A program made the translations under genes and the position numbers. The notes beneath the pieces were generated by a model. That model did not search any database, was not told the DNA's origin, and worked only from the letters and a program-made list of their open reading frames with translations. DNA of 64,000 nt from an uncultured Mycobacterium sp. (lineage in GTDB: Bacteria; Actinomycetota; Actinomycetes; Mycobacteriales; Mycobacteriaceae). Location: contig FLQS01000056.1 in NCBI GenBank assembly GCA_900078375.1, positions 140,850 to 204,849 of the forward strand, given 5' to 3'. Positions within the stretch are counted from its first letter, which is position 1; every line of letters starts with the position of its first letter. Shown here one piece after another: positions 14,624-23,451 of the stretch.

Positions 14624-15997
14624 TTAGGCGGCGACCGCCTCCTTCTGCGCACGCGACTGGCCGTCATCGAGCATCGTCACCTCGTCGAACGGGTCGCGAC
14701 CCGACAGCACCCCATTGACTTTGGCCATGTCCACGGTCTTGGTCCACGAGCCGACCAGCAGGGTGGCCACGGCGTTGCCGGAGAAGTTCGTCACCGCCCG
14801 CGCTTCGGACATGAACCGGTCGATCCCGACGATGAGTCCGACGCCGTCGAGCAGTTCGGGGCGATGGGCCTGCAGTCCGCCGGCCAGCGTCGCCAGCCCG
14901 GCCCCGCTCACCCCGGCCGCACCCTTGGACGCCACGATCATGAACACCAGCAGACCGATCTGCTCGGCCACCGACAGCGGATCGCCCAGCGCGTCGGCGA
15001 TGAACAGCGAGGCCATCGTCAGATAGATCGCCGTGCCATCCAAGTTGAACGAATACCCGGTCGGCACAACAACACCCACCGTGCTCTGCTGCACACCCAG
15101 GTGCTCCATCTTCGCGATCAGCCGCGGCAGCGCCGACTCCGACGACGACGTCGCAAAGATCAGCAGGTACTCCCGCGCCAGGTAGCGCACCAGCTTGAAG
15201 ATCGATACCCCCGACACCGTGCGCAGCAGCGTCCCGAGCACCCCGAACACGAACACCACGCACGTCAGATAGAAGCCGAACATCAGCGTCAGCAGGTTGG
15301 TCACCGCGCTCCACCCGGTCAGGCCCACCACGTTGGCCATCGCCCCGAACGCACCAATCGGCGCCAGCCACAACACCATTGCCAGGATCTTGAACACCAG
15401 CCGTTGCAGATGCTCCACCCCGCGCAGGATCGGCTCACCCTTGGCGCCCATCGCCTGGATCGCGAACCCGACCAGCAGCGCCACGAACAACCCCTGCAGC
15501 ACGTTGCCGTCGGTCAGCGAGCTGAACAGCGACGTCGGGATGATGTGCTGGATGAAGTCCACCAAACCGCCTGACTCGTGTGCCTTTTCGGCCAGCTCGG
15601 CACCCTTTCCGGCCGCCGACCCCGAGAGCTTGAGGCTGCCGCCGGGATGTAGCAGGTTGCCGACCAGCAGGCCGATGCCCAACGCGATCGTCGACATCAC
15701 CAGGAAGTAGCCGAACGCCAGCCCACCCACCTTGCCGACCGTGGCGGCCTTGCGTACCGATCCGATGCCCAGCACGATCGTGCAGAAGATGACCGGAACG
15801 ATCATCATCTTGATCAGGCTGACGAACATCGTCCCCAGAACGCCGACCTCCTTGCCGACCGCCGGGGCCACCAGGCCGACGATGACACCGCCGACGACCG
15901 CGACGATGACAGCGATATACAGCCAGTGCGTGCGATCCCGGCGCTTGGGCGCCTCGGGCTTATCGTCGCGGCCTGGACGATCCACAACCGTGGTCAT
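14624..15997 (-). CDS. dctA: C4-dicarboxylate:cation symporter DctA
   Basis: The 457-residue membrane protein belongs to the dicarboxylate/amino acid:cation symporter (DAACS) family. It has a hydrophilic N-terminus and about eight membrane helices. It carries the re-entrant motif SSSESALPRL, the ligand-binding stretch GYSFNLDGTAIY, and the downstream helix with the typical ASKGAAGVSG. DctA imports succinate, fumarate and malate with protons or sodium. It is divergent from a DcuS-like sensor kinase and response regulator with 100 bp between, the usual arrangement for substrate-induced control of dctA. The ATG at 15997 gives a normal length for the family. Confidence 0.95.
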   Translation of the reverse strand: MTTVVDRPGRDDKPEAPKRRDRTHWLYIAVIVAVVGGVIVGLVAPAVGKEVGVLGTMFVSLIKMMIVPVIFCTIVLGIGSVRKAATVGKVGGLAFGYFLVMSTIALGIGLLVGNLLHPGGSLKLSGSAAGKGAELAEKAHESGGLVDFIQHIIPTSLFSSLTDGNVLQGLFVALLVGFAIQAMGAKGEPILRGVEHLQRLVFKILAMVLWLAPIGAFGAMANVVGLTGWSAVTNLLTLMFGFYLTCVVFVFGVLGTLLRTVSGVSIFKLVRYLAREYLLIFATSSSESALPRLIAKMEHLGVQQSTVGVVVPTGYSFNLDGTAIYLTMASLFIADALGDPLSVAEQIGLLVFMIVASKGAAGVSGAGLATLAGGLQAHRPELLDGVGLIVGIDRFMSEARAVTNFSGNAVATLLVGSWTKTVDMAKVNGVLSGRDPFDEVTMLDDGQSRAQKEAVAA

Positions 15998-16097
15998 GAG
16001 CGGTTTCCTTCCGGTTTATGAGCAATAGGTCTGCAAGGATGGTTTATCCCCACGTGACGCAGGTCACGCTTTAGTTCATTACGTTCAGAGGTGAACA

Positions 16098-17630
16098 GTG
16101 GCCGTACTCCCCCGCTCGCTGGCCGGGCAGGCCTTCGCGCTGCAGGCTTCGGTCATCGTGCTGGTGGTCTTGGCCGGCAGCGCGCTCGCCCTGCTGGACG
16201 CCAAACGCGACGCCGACGAGGCCGCCCGCCAGCAGGTCACCGCCATCGCTGTCGCGCTGGCCGACTCCCCCTCGACCGCCCGGGCCATCGAAAGCGGCGA
16301 CGCCGCACAGGTTCTCCAACCGGTGACCGAGGCCGTCCGCAAAGGCACCGACATCGCCTTCATCACGATCATGGCCCCCGACCGCACCCGGTTCACCCAC
16401 ACCAACCCCGACCTCATCGGCCAGAAGTACATCGGCACCATCGAGCCCGCACTGCGGGGTGAGACCTACACCGAGGTCTACACCGGCACCCTGGGCCCGT
16501 CGGTGCGCACGATCGTCCCGGTGCGCACCGCCAGTGGGCATCTCATCGGGCTGGTCGCCGCCGGTATCACCACCGAGAACCTGGCCGCGCGTTGGCGTTC
16601 CCAGTGGCCGGCGATCGTCGGCTTCGGCGCCGCGGCGCTGGCCCTGTCCTTCGTCGGCATCTGGGCAATTCGCCGACGCATCCTGCACCAAACCCACGGG
16701 CTGGCGCCCGACGAGCTGCGGGTGATGTACGACCACCACGACGCGATCCTGCACTCGGTTTCCGAGGGCCTCATCGTCCTCGACCGCAACGGTGTGGCCC
16801 TGGCAAACGACGAAGCGCGCCGCCTGCTGGCCCTGCCGTCCGGTCCCATCACCCGCACCGACCTGCCAGAGTTCTTGCGCGGCAACGACCCCGGTGTGCG
16901 CGACGAGGTTCGCCTCACCGACGATCGGGTACTCGTGGTCAACCGTTCCCAGGTGAGTGCCTCGGACTCCGAAGTCGTCACGATCCGCGATCGCACCGAA
17001 TTACAAGGCGCACTGGGCGAATTGAGCTCCCTGCAAGGCTTCACCGATTCGCTGCGGGCGCAGGCCCACGAGTCGGCCAACAAGCTGCACACCGTCGTCA
17101 CGCTGGTCGAAATGGGCCGCCCCGACGAGGCGGTCAAGTTCGCCACCCAAGAGCTGGCGTTGTCCCAGCAGCTCGTCGACCGGGTCTCCGACGCCGTCGG
17201 CGAACCCGCGCTGGTCGCCCTGCTGCTCGGCAAGACCGCCGAAGCCGACGAGCGCGGTATCGCGCTGACCATCACCGAGGAAACCCACCTGCCGGCCGAG
17301 GCCCTGCTGAGCCCCCAGGAGATGGTCACCGTGTTGGGCAACCTCATCGACAACGCCATGGACGCCTGCGACCGCGACGACCCATGGGTCGAGGTCACCG
17401 TCAACCAAGACACCCAGGGGCTGCAGATCCAGGTCGCCGACAGCGGCCCGGGCATGAACCCCGACACCTTCCGGCGCGCCATGCAGCGCGGCTATTCGAC
17501 GAAATCCGACGCCGACGCCGGCCACCAGGGCCTGGGGCTGGCGCTGGTCGCCCAGATCGTCAACCGCCACGGCGGGACTCTGAGCGCTGACGTCACCTAC
17601 GGCTCGGTGGTGACGGTGACGATCCGATGA
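16098..17630 (+). CDS. DcuS/CitA-type sensor histidine kinase
   Basis: The 510-residue protein has a membrane helix at residues about 12-31 and an extracellular PAS-type sensor of about 140 residues. The sensor includes RFTHTNPDLIGQKYIGT, typical of the CitA/DcuS dicarboxylate or citrate pocket. A second helix near 176-195, a cytoplasmic PAS domain and a transmitter follow. The phosphoacceptor is His324 in QAHESANKLH. ATPase motifs NLIDNAMDAC and DSGPGMN plus GLGLALV are present. The start is GTG at 16098. The gene overlaps the response regulator by ATGA. The likely role is sensing dicarboxylates to induce dctA. Confidence 0.93.
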   Translation: MAVLPRSLAGQAFALQASVIVLVVLAGSALALLDAKRDADEAARQQVTAIAVALADSPSTARAIESGDAAQVLQPVTEAVRKGTDIAFITIMAPDRTRFTHTNPDLIGQKYIGTIEPALRGETYTEVYTGTLGPSVRTIVPVRTASGHLIGLVAAGITTENLAARWRSQWPAIVGFGAAALALSFVGIWAIRRRILHQTHGLAPDELRVMYDHHDAILHSVSEGLIVLDRNGVALANDEARRLLALPSGPITRTDLPEFLRGNDPGVRDEVRLTDDRVLVVNRSQVSASDSEVVTIRDRTELQGALGELSSLQGFTDSLRAQAHESANKLHTVVTLVEMGRPDEAVKFATQELALSQQLVDRVSDAVGEPALVALLLGKTAEADERGIALTITEETHLPAEALLSPQEMVTVLGNLIDNAMDACDRDDPWVEVTVNQDTQGLQIQVADSGPGMNPDTFRRAMQRGYSTKSDADAGHQGLGLALVAQIVNRHGGTLSADVTYGSVVTVTIR

Positions 17631-18307
17631 TCAACGTGCTTATCGTCGAGGACGAGCCGCTGATCGCGGAGGCACACCGCACGTATCTGACTCGACTGCA
17701 AGGGTTTACCGTCATCGGGCTAGCCCAGACCGCACGCGACGCGATGCGGATCGCCGCGGAGGCGCAGTCCCCCGTGGATCTGGTGCTGCTCGATCTCGGC
17801 CTGCCCGACACCAGCGGGATCGCCCTGGCGTCGGCGCTGTCCGGGTTGCGGCCCGCACCCGACATCATCGCGATCACCTCCGAGCGCGATCTGGAGATGG
17901 TGCGCGCCGCGGTCGCGCACGGCGCCCTGGCCTACCTGCTCAAGCCGTTCACGTTTGCCGCATTCCGTGACCGCCTCGAGCGCTACCGCCGCTACCGTGA
18001 GGCCCTGCCGGCCGGGACCGACGCCGCCAGCCAGGCCGAAGTCGACCGCGCGTTAGGCGAACTGCGGATCGGCACCGACAAATCCGTGAGCCCGAAGGGC
18101 GCCGCACCAGCCACTACCGACGAGATCGCCCGAGCCGTCCGCGACCGTGCCGACGGGCTGACCGCCGATGAGGCCGCCAAATTGGTGGGGGTATCCCGGG
18201 TGACGGCCTGGCGCTACCTGGAACGGCTGGCCGACGACGGCACCATCACCCGCATCACCGAATACGGCAAGACCGGCCGCCCCAGCACCCGCTACCAGTG
18301 GCGTTAG
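17627..18307 (+). CDS. CitB/DcuR-type response regulator
   Basis: The 226-residue protein has an N-terminal receiver domain with acidic residues in VEDEPL, the phosphoacceptor Asp56 in LLDLGLPD, a Thr in ITSERD and a Lys in LLKPF. The C-terminal 70 residues hold a helix-turn-helix (LTADEAAKLVGVSRVTAWRY) followed by a wing-like GKTGRPSTRY. This matches the CitB/DcuR/DctR class that pairs with CitA/DcuS sensors. Overlap of the start with the kinase stop implies coupled translation. The divergent dctA is the likely target. Confidence 0.93.
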   Translation: MINVLIVEDEPLIAEAHRTYLTRLQGFTVIGLAQTARDAMRIAAEAQSPVDLVLLDLGLPDTSGIALASALSGLRPAPDIIAITSERDLEMVRAAVAHGALAYLLKPFTFAAFRDRLERYRRYREALPAGTDAASQAEVDRALGELRIGTDKSVSPKGAAPATTDEIARAVRDRADGLTADEAAKLVGVSRVTAWRYLERLADDGTITRITEYGKTGRPSTRYQWR

Positions 18308-18315
18308 GCATCGTC

Positions 18316-18369
18316 GAGTCAGAAGACAGATCGCAATCCGGCGCCCGGAAGCGATCTGTGTTCTGGCTC
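18316..18369. terminator. bidirectional terminator hairpin
   Basis: Two 19-nt arms (18316-18334 and 18351-18369) pair with two mismatches around a 16-nt loop. They sit between the convergent response-regulator and SDR genes. Confidence 0.7.
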
Positions 18370-18376
18370 GATGAAG

Positions 18377-19213
18377 TCAGGCATCGTCGAAGTCCGTCGA
18401 CACCGACAGCTCGCGCCACGCGGCCTGTTCGGCCGCGACGAACTCCAGCTTGCCGGCGACCATTCCGAACGAATCAGTGCCCAACTGGATCCGCAGCGGC
18501 GGCTTCTCGGTCGCGCCCAGCTGCAGGATGGCTGCCACCGCCTTGACCGGGTCACCCGGCTGGTTGTGGTTGGCCGAGACTGCATGCGCCCGGACCGCAC
18601 CCGCCGTCTCCGCGTAGTCGTCGATCACGCCGTCCTCGGTATGCAGGCTGGACGCATCCAGGAAGTCGGTGCGGAAGTATCCGGGCTCCACGATTGTGAC
18701 CGAAATGCCCAGCGGCCCCACCTCATCGGCGAGCGCCTCGGAAATCCCCTCGAGGGCGAACTTGGTGGAGCAGTAGATCCCCCAGCCTGCCGAGCTGCGG
18801 AAGCCGCCGATCGACGACAGGTTGATGATGTGGCCCGAGCGTTGCGCACGCAACACCGGCAGCACCGCGCGCAGGACGTTGAGGACACCGAACACGTTGG
18901 CGTCGTACACACCGCGCACGGCCGCGTCGCTGGCCTCCTCGACCGCCGACAACAGCCCCCGGCCGGCGTTGTTGACGACCACATCGATCCGGCCGAAGCG
19001 CTCGACCGCCGCCGCGACGGCCGCTACCGCGGCCGCTTCGTCGGTCACGTCGAGCGCGACCGCCAACAGCTGATCGCCCGCGTCGGGGAACTGTTCGGCA
19101 ACGCTTTTAGGGTCGCGCGCCGTACCGACCACCAGATGGCCCGCAGCCAGGGCCTGCCCAACGATCTCCGCGCCGAAGCCCCGCGAGGCTCCTGTCACAA
19201 ACCACACGCTCAT
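18377..19213 (-). CDS. short-chain dehydrogenase/reductase
   Basis: The protein of about 278 residues is a classical SDR. It has the cofactor motif TGASRGFG near residue 7, NNAG near 85, the catalytic Ser in NLSSIGG and the Y-x-x-x-K pair YCSTK. It is slightly longer than the basic SDR core and resembles the oxidoreductases that end in a variable C-terminal substrate loop. The substrate is unknown. ATG codons at 19222 and 19213 are both possible; I use the one nearest the Rossmann strand. It is divergent from mmsA, whose palindromic promoter region lies between them, so shared control is possible. Confidence 0.9.
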   Translation of the reverse strand: MSVWFVTGASRGFGAEIVGQALAAGHLVVGTARDPKSVAEQFPDAGDQLLAVALDVTDEAAAVAAVAAAVERFGRIDVVVNNAGRGLLSAVEEASDAAVRGVYDANVFGVLNVLRAVLPVLRAQRSGHIINLSSIGGFRSSAGWGIYCSTKFALEGISEALADEVGPLGISVTIVEPGYFRTDFLDASSLHTEDGVIDDYAETAGAVRAHAVSANHNQPGDPVKAVAAILQLGATEKPPLRIQLGTDSFGMVAGKLEFVAAEQAAWRELSVSTDFDDA

Positions 19214-19274
19214 GCCGACCATCCAACTACATCGAACGCCCCCGCGTACCCCCTTGCGCAGCCGGTCAACGCGT

Positions 19275-19292
19275 TACTAGGATGTCCTAGTA
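19275..19292. promoter_or_regulatory. palindromic operator upstream of mmsA
   Basis: TACTAGGA-TG-TCCTAGTA is a perfect 8-bp inverted repeat with a 2-bp centre, 28 bp before the mmsA start codon and 61 bp from the divergent SDR start. Its form is that of an operator for a dimeric TetR- or GntR-type repressor. The regulator is not identified in the sequence. Confidence 0.6.
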
Positions 19293-19320
19293 TTCAGCCG
19301 CCAGGAGCCGAGGGGCAGTC

Positions 19321-20841
19321 ATGAGCACAACCATTCAGCACTTCATCGACGGCAAGCGCAGCAGCCTCAGCAGCACGCGCACTGCCGACGTCCTCAACCC
19401 CAGCACCGGGGAGGTGCAAGCCCAGGTGCTCCTGGCGTCGACCGCCGACGTCGACACCGCGGTGGCCTCGGCCGTCGAGGCGCAGAAGGAATGGGCGGCC
19501 TGGAACCCCCAGCGCCGGGCCCGGGTCATGATGAAGTTCATCGAGCTGGTGAACGCCAACATCGACGAGCTCGCCGAGCTGCTGTCCATCGAGCACGGCA
19601 AGACTGTGCCCGACTCCCGCGGTGACATCCAGCGCGGCATCGAGGTCATCGAGTTCGCCATCGGCATCCCCCACCTGCTCAAGGGTGAGTTCACCGAGGG
19701 TGCCGGCGGCGGCATCGACGTCTACTCGATCCGCCAGCCGCTGGGCGTGGTGGCCGGCATCACGCCGTTCAATTTCCCCATGATGGTGCCTTGCTGGATG
19801 TTCCCGGTGGCGCTGGCCTGCGGCAACACGTTCATCCTGAAGCCTTCCGAGCGCGACCCCTCGGTACCGGTGCGCCTCGCCGAGCTGTTCCTGGAAGCCG
19901 GGCTGCCCGCCGGTGTGTTCCAGGTGGTGCAGGGCGACAAGGAAGCCGTTGACGCCATCCTTCACCACCCTGACGTCAAGGCGATCGGCTTCGTCGGCAG
20001 CTCCGACATCGCGCAGTACATCTACTCCACCGCCGCCGCGAACGGTAAGCGTTCGCAGTGCTTCGGCGGCGCCAAGAACCACATGATCGTCATGCCCGAT
20101 GCCGACCTGGACCAGGTCGTCGACGCCCTCATCGGCGCCGGCTACGGCAGCGCAGGCGAGCGGTGCATGGCCATCAGCGTCGCGGTGCCCGTCGGCGAGG
20201 AGACGGCAAACCGGTTGCGCGCCAGGCTCGTCGAGCGGATCAACGGCCTGCGAGTCGGCCACAGCCTGGACCCCAAGGCCGACTACGGCCCACTGGTCAC
20301 CGGCGCCGCACTCAAGCGGGTCCGCGACTACATCGATGCCGGCGTGACCGCTGGAGCTGAGATCGTGGTCGATGGCCGCGAGAAAGCCAGTGACGAGCTG
20401 ACTTTCGCTGATGCCAGCCTGGAGGGCGGGTTCTTCATCGGCCCCACCCTGTTTGATCACGTCACCACCGACATGTCGATCTACACCGACGAGATCTTCG
20501 GCCCGGTGCTGTGCATCGTGCGCGCCCACGACTACGAAGAAGCCCTGCGGCTTCCTTCCGAGCACGAATACGGCAACGGCGTCGCGATCTTCACCCGCGA
20601 CGGCGACGCGGCACGCGACTTCGTGTCGCGGGTGCAGGTCGGCATGGTCGGCGTCAACGTGCCGATCCCGGTTCCGGTGTCCTACCACACCTTTGGCGGT
20701 TGGAAGCGCTCCGGTTTCGGCGACCTCAACCAGCACGGGCCGCATTCGATCCTGTTCTACACCAAGACCAAGACCGTCACGGAGCGGTGGCCCTCGGGCA
20801 TCAAGGACGGCGCCGAGTTCGTCATCCCGACAATGAAATGA
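19321..20841 (+). CDS. mmsA: CoA-acylating methylmalonate-semialdehyde dehydrogenase
   Basis: The 506-residue aldehyde dehydrogenase has the NAD-binding region NFPMMVPCWMFPVALACGN and catalytic Cys282 in GERCMAIS. It also carries the C-terminal GWKRSGFGDLNQHG, all typical of MmsA. The enzyme converts methylmalonate semialdehyde plus CoA to propionyl-CoA in valine and thymine degradation; unlike most ALDH enzymes it transfers to CoA. It heads an operon with an acyl-CoA dehydrogenase (ATGA overlap) and mmsB, the same order as Rv0753c-Rv0751c in M. tuberculosis. Confidence 0.95.
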   Translation: MSTTIQHFIDGKRSSLSSTRTADVLNPSTGEVQAQVLLASTADVDTAVASAVEAQKEWAAWNPQRRARVMMKFIELVNANIDELAELLSIEHGKTVPDSRGDIQRGIEVIEFAIGIPHLLKGEFTEGAGGGIDVYSIRQPLGVVAGITPFNFPMMVPCWMFPVALACGNTFILKPSERDPSVPVRLAELFLEAGLPAGVFQVVQGDKEAVDAILHHPDVKAIGFVGSSDIAQYIYSTAAANGKRSQCFGGAKNHMIVMPDADLDQVVDALIGAGYGSAGERCMAISVAVPVGEETANRLRARLVERINGLRVGHSLDPKADYGPLVTGAALKRVRDYIDAGVTAGAEIVVDGREKASDELTFADASLEGGFFIGPTLFDHVTTDMSIYTDEIFGPVLCIVRAHDYEEALRLPSEHEYGNGVAIFTRDGDAARDFVSRVQVGMVGVNVPIPVPVSYHTFGGWKRSGFGDLNQHGPHSILFYTKTKTVTERWPSGIKDGAEFVIPTMK

Positions 20842-22016
20842 CCTTCCTGACGCTCGAAGACGACGAACGCGTCATCGCCGAGACGGCAGCCGCGTTCGCC
20901 GCCAAACGCCTTGCGCCGTATGCGCTTGACTGGGATCATTCCAAGGAGCTTCCCGTCGACGTGCTGCGCGACGCGGCCGAGCTGGGGATGGCCGCGATCT
21001 ACTGCGCCGAGGACGTCGGCGGCAGCGGGCTGCGCCGCCTGGACGCGGTGCGGATCTTCGAGCAGCTCTCCTCCGCCGATCCCGCACTGGCCGCGTTCAT
21101 CTCGATCCACAACATGTGCGCGTGGATGATCGACACCTTCGGCACCGACGATCAGCGCAAGTCGTGGATCCCGAAGCTCGCCTCGATGGAAGCCATCGCC
21201 AGTTACTGCCTCACCGAGCCCGGCGCCGGATCGGACGCGGCGGCATTGCGCGCCAAGGCAGTCCGCGACGGCGACGAGTACGTGCTCGACGGGGTCAAGC
21301 AGTTCATCTCCGGGGCGGGCACCTCCGACGTGTACGTCGTAATGGCCCGCACTGGCTTTAAAGAGGAAGAGTCGGGCCACCGTGGAATTTCGGCCTTCAT
21401 CGTCGAAAAGGACACGCCGGGGCTCAGTTTCGGTGCCCAAGAGGACAAGATGGGCTGGAATGTGCAGCCCACCGCCCAGGTGATCCTCGAAGGGGTGCGG
21501 GTGCCGGCGTCGGCGATGCTCGGCGGCCCAGAGGGCGAGGGCACCGGCTTCGGAATCGCGATGAGCGGCCTCAACGGTGGCAGGCTGAATATCGCGGCCT
21601 GCTCGCTGGGCGGCGCGCAGGCCGCGTACGACAAGGCTGTGAGTTATCTGGCCGACAGGCAGGCCTTCGGCGGGGCACTGCTCGACGAGCCCACCATCCG
21701 ATTCACACTCGCCGACATGGCCACCGCACTGGAGACCTCACGGCTGATGCTCTGGCGCGCAGCCATCGCACTGGACAACGACGAGCCACACAAGGTCGAG
21801 CTGTGCGCGATGGCCAAACGCTATGTCACCGACTCCTGCTACGACGTGGCCGATCAGGCCCTGCAGTTGCACGGCGGCTACGGCTACCTGCGGGAGTACG
21901 GGATCGAGAAGATCGTCCGCGATCTGCGCGTGCACCGAATCCTGGAGGGCACCAACGAAATCATGCGCGTGGTCATCGGGCGGGCCGAGGCCGCCCGGGC
22001 GCGCGCATCGGCATGA
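20838..22016 (+). CDS. acyl-CoA dehydrogenase (isobutyryl-CoA type)
   Basis: The 392-residue flavoprotein shows the acyl-CoA dehydrogenase signatures CLTEPGAGSDAAAL (residues about 125-138) and QLHGGYGYLREYGIEKIVRD. The catalytic base region near LREYGIE and the tail GTNEIMRVVIGR are also present. Its place between mmsA and mmsB indicates oxidation of isobutyryl-CoA to methacrylyl-CoA in valine catabolism (FadE9-like). The ATG at 20838 overlaps the mmsA stop codon. Alternative upstream starts lie inside mmsA and can be dismissed. Confidence 0.93.
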   Translation: MTFLTLEDDERVIAETAAAFAAKRLAPYALDWDHSKELPVDVLRDAAELGMAAIYCAEDVGGSGLRRLDAVRIFEQLSSADPALAAFISIHNMCAWMIDTFGTDDQRKSWIPKLASMEAIASYCLTEPGAGSDAAALRAKAVRDGDEYVLDGVKQFISGAGTSDVYVVMARTGFKEEESGHRGISAFIVEKDTPGLSFGAQEDKMGWNVQPTAQVILEGVRVPASAMLGGPEGEGTGFGIAMSGLNGGRLNIAACSLGGAQAAYDKAVSYLADRQAFGGALLDEPTIRFTLADMATALETSRLMLWRAAIALDNDEPHKVELCAMAKRYVTDSCYDVADQALQLHGGYGYLREYGIEKIVRDLRVHRILEGTNEIMRVVIGRAEAARARASA

Positions 22017-22033
22017 GGCAAAGGAGCCTGCAC

Positions 22034-22903
22034 ATGACGACGATCGCGTTCCTGGGACTGGGCCACATGGGTGGGCCGATGGCGGCCAACCTGGTCAATG
22101 CCGGCTACACCGTGCGCGGCTTCGACCCGGTGCCCGCATTGCGTGATGCCGCTGAGGAGAAGGGCGCGACGGTGTTCGACGCCGGTGCCGCCGCGGTAGC
22201 CGAGGCTGACGTCGTCATCACCTCGCTGCCGAACGGGGCGATCGTGAAAGCCTCCTACGCCGAAGCACTTCCGGCCGCCAAGGCCGGAACACTGTTCATC
22301 GACACCTCCACCATCTCCGTCGACGACGCCCGCGAGGTCAACGCCCAAGCCACGGCCGCGGGAATGGCCCAGCTCGATGCACCCGTCTCCGGCGGTATCA
22401 AGGGCGCCACGGCCGGCACACTGGCCTTCATGGTCGGCGGCGAGGCCGACGCATTGGAGAAGGCCCGTGCGGTGCTGGACCCCATGGCCAGCAAGGTGAT
22501 TCACTGCGGGTCGTCCGGTGCCGGGCAGGCCGCCAAGCTGTGCAACAACATGGTGCTCGCGGTACAGCAGATCGCCGTGGGCGAGGCATTCGTGTTGGCC
22601 GAGAAGCTCGGGCTGTCCGCGCAATCGTTGTTCGACGTCATCACCGGGGCAACCGGCAACTGCTGGGCCGTGCACACCAACTGCCCTGTGCCCGGCCCGG
22701 TTCCGACGTCACCGGCCAACAACGACTTCCAGCCGGGTTTCGCCACCGCGCTGATGAACAAGGACCTCGGCCTGGCGATGGACGCCGTGTCGTCGACCGG
22801 TGCGACAGCCCCGCTGGGCACACATGCCGCCGAGATCTACAGCAAGTTCGCCGCCGAGCACGCCGATCTGGATTTCAGCGCGGTCATCGACACCCTGCGC
22901 TAG
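22034..22903 (+). CDS. mmsB: 3-hydroxyisobutyrate dehydrogenase
   Basis: The 289-residue protein has the beta-hydroxyacid dehydrogenase signature FLGLGHMGGPMAANL at residues 5-19. The substrate motif DAPVSGGIKGA and catalytic Lys168 in GAGQAAKLCNN are also present. It oxidises 3-hydroxyisobutyrate to methylmalonate semialdehyde, the substrate of MmsA. AAGGAG lies 8 nt before the ATG, 17 bp after the dehydrogenase stop. Its last 4 bp overlap the end of the convergent MarR gene. Confidence 0.95.
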   Translation: MTTIAFLGLGHMGGPMAANLVNAGYTVRGFDPVPALRDAAEEKGATVFDAGAAAVAEADVVITSLPNGAIVKASYAEALPAAKAGTLFIDTSTISVDDAREVNAQATAAGMAQLDAPVSGGIKGATAGTLAFMVGGEADALEKARAVLDPMASKVIHCGSSGAGQAAKLCNNMVLAVQQIAVGEAFVLAEKLGLSAQSLFDVITGATGNCWAVHTNCPVPGPVPTSPANNDFQPGFATALMNKDLGLAMDAVSSTGATAPLGTHAAEIYSKFAAEHADLDFSAVIDTLR

Positions 22904-23424
22904 AAGTCGCCTGCGTGGTGGCGCAGCGTCTCGATCGACGCCACCAGCGCCCGCGCTTCCTGCGCGGACACCCCGACATCGGCGAACACCTGTTCGTTGA
23001 GCGTCGCGGTGGCGTCCTCCACGGTCGAGCGGCCGATCTCAGTGATCTCCACCAGCGTGGTGCGCCCGTCAGTGGGGTGCGGTACCCGCTTGACCAGTCC
23101 GTCAGCCTCCAGCCGGCGAATGGCATGGGTGACGCTGGTGACATGGACCTGCAGCCGGTCGGACGCCTTGGTGATCGGCAGCGCACCGCTCCGGCTGAAC
23201 GCCAGCAGCCGCAGCAGCTCAAACCGGGAGAAGCTGAGATCGTAGGGCCGCAGCGCGGTCTCCACTCGGGCCAGCAGGATCTGATGGGCGCGCATCACCG
23301 AGGTCACCGCCACCATGCCCTCGGCGACATCACCCCACCCGGAGCGCTCCCAGTTTCGGCGCGCCGCGGCGATCGGGTCCGGCTTCTCGGACGGGGTTGA
23401 ATCGGCAGCCATCCGCCCATTCAT
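22900..23424 (-). CDS. MarR-family transcriptional regulator
   Basis: The 174-residue protein contains a winged helix-turn-helix at residues about 75-140 (LPITKASDRLQVHVTSVTHA, then the wing HPTDGRTTLVEIT) flanked by dimerisation helices, as in MarR. The N-terminal 30 residues are polar and variable; the true start may be the in-frame ATG at 23412. It ends convergently against mmsB. Which genes it controls is not shown; valine-degradation genes or the aminotransferase operon next door are candidates. Confidence 0.85.
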   Translation of the reverse strand: MNGRMAADSTPSEKPDPIAAARRNWERSGWGDVAEGMVAVTSVMRAHQILLARVETALRPYDLSFSRFELLRLLAFSRSGALPITKASDRLQVHVTSVTHAIRRLEADGLVKRVPHPTDGRTTLVEITEIGRSTVEDATATLNEQVFADVGVSAQEARALVASIETLRHHAGDF

Positions 23425-23451
23425 ACCGCATCCGGGTACCGCCGTAGGGCA

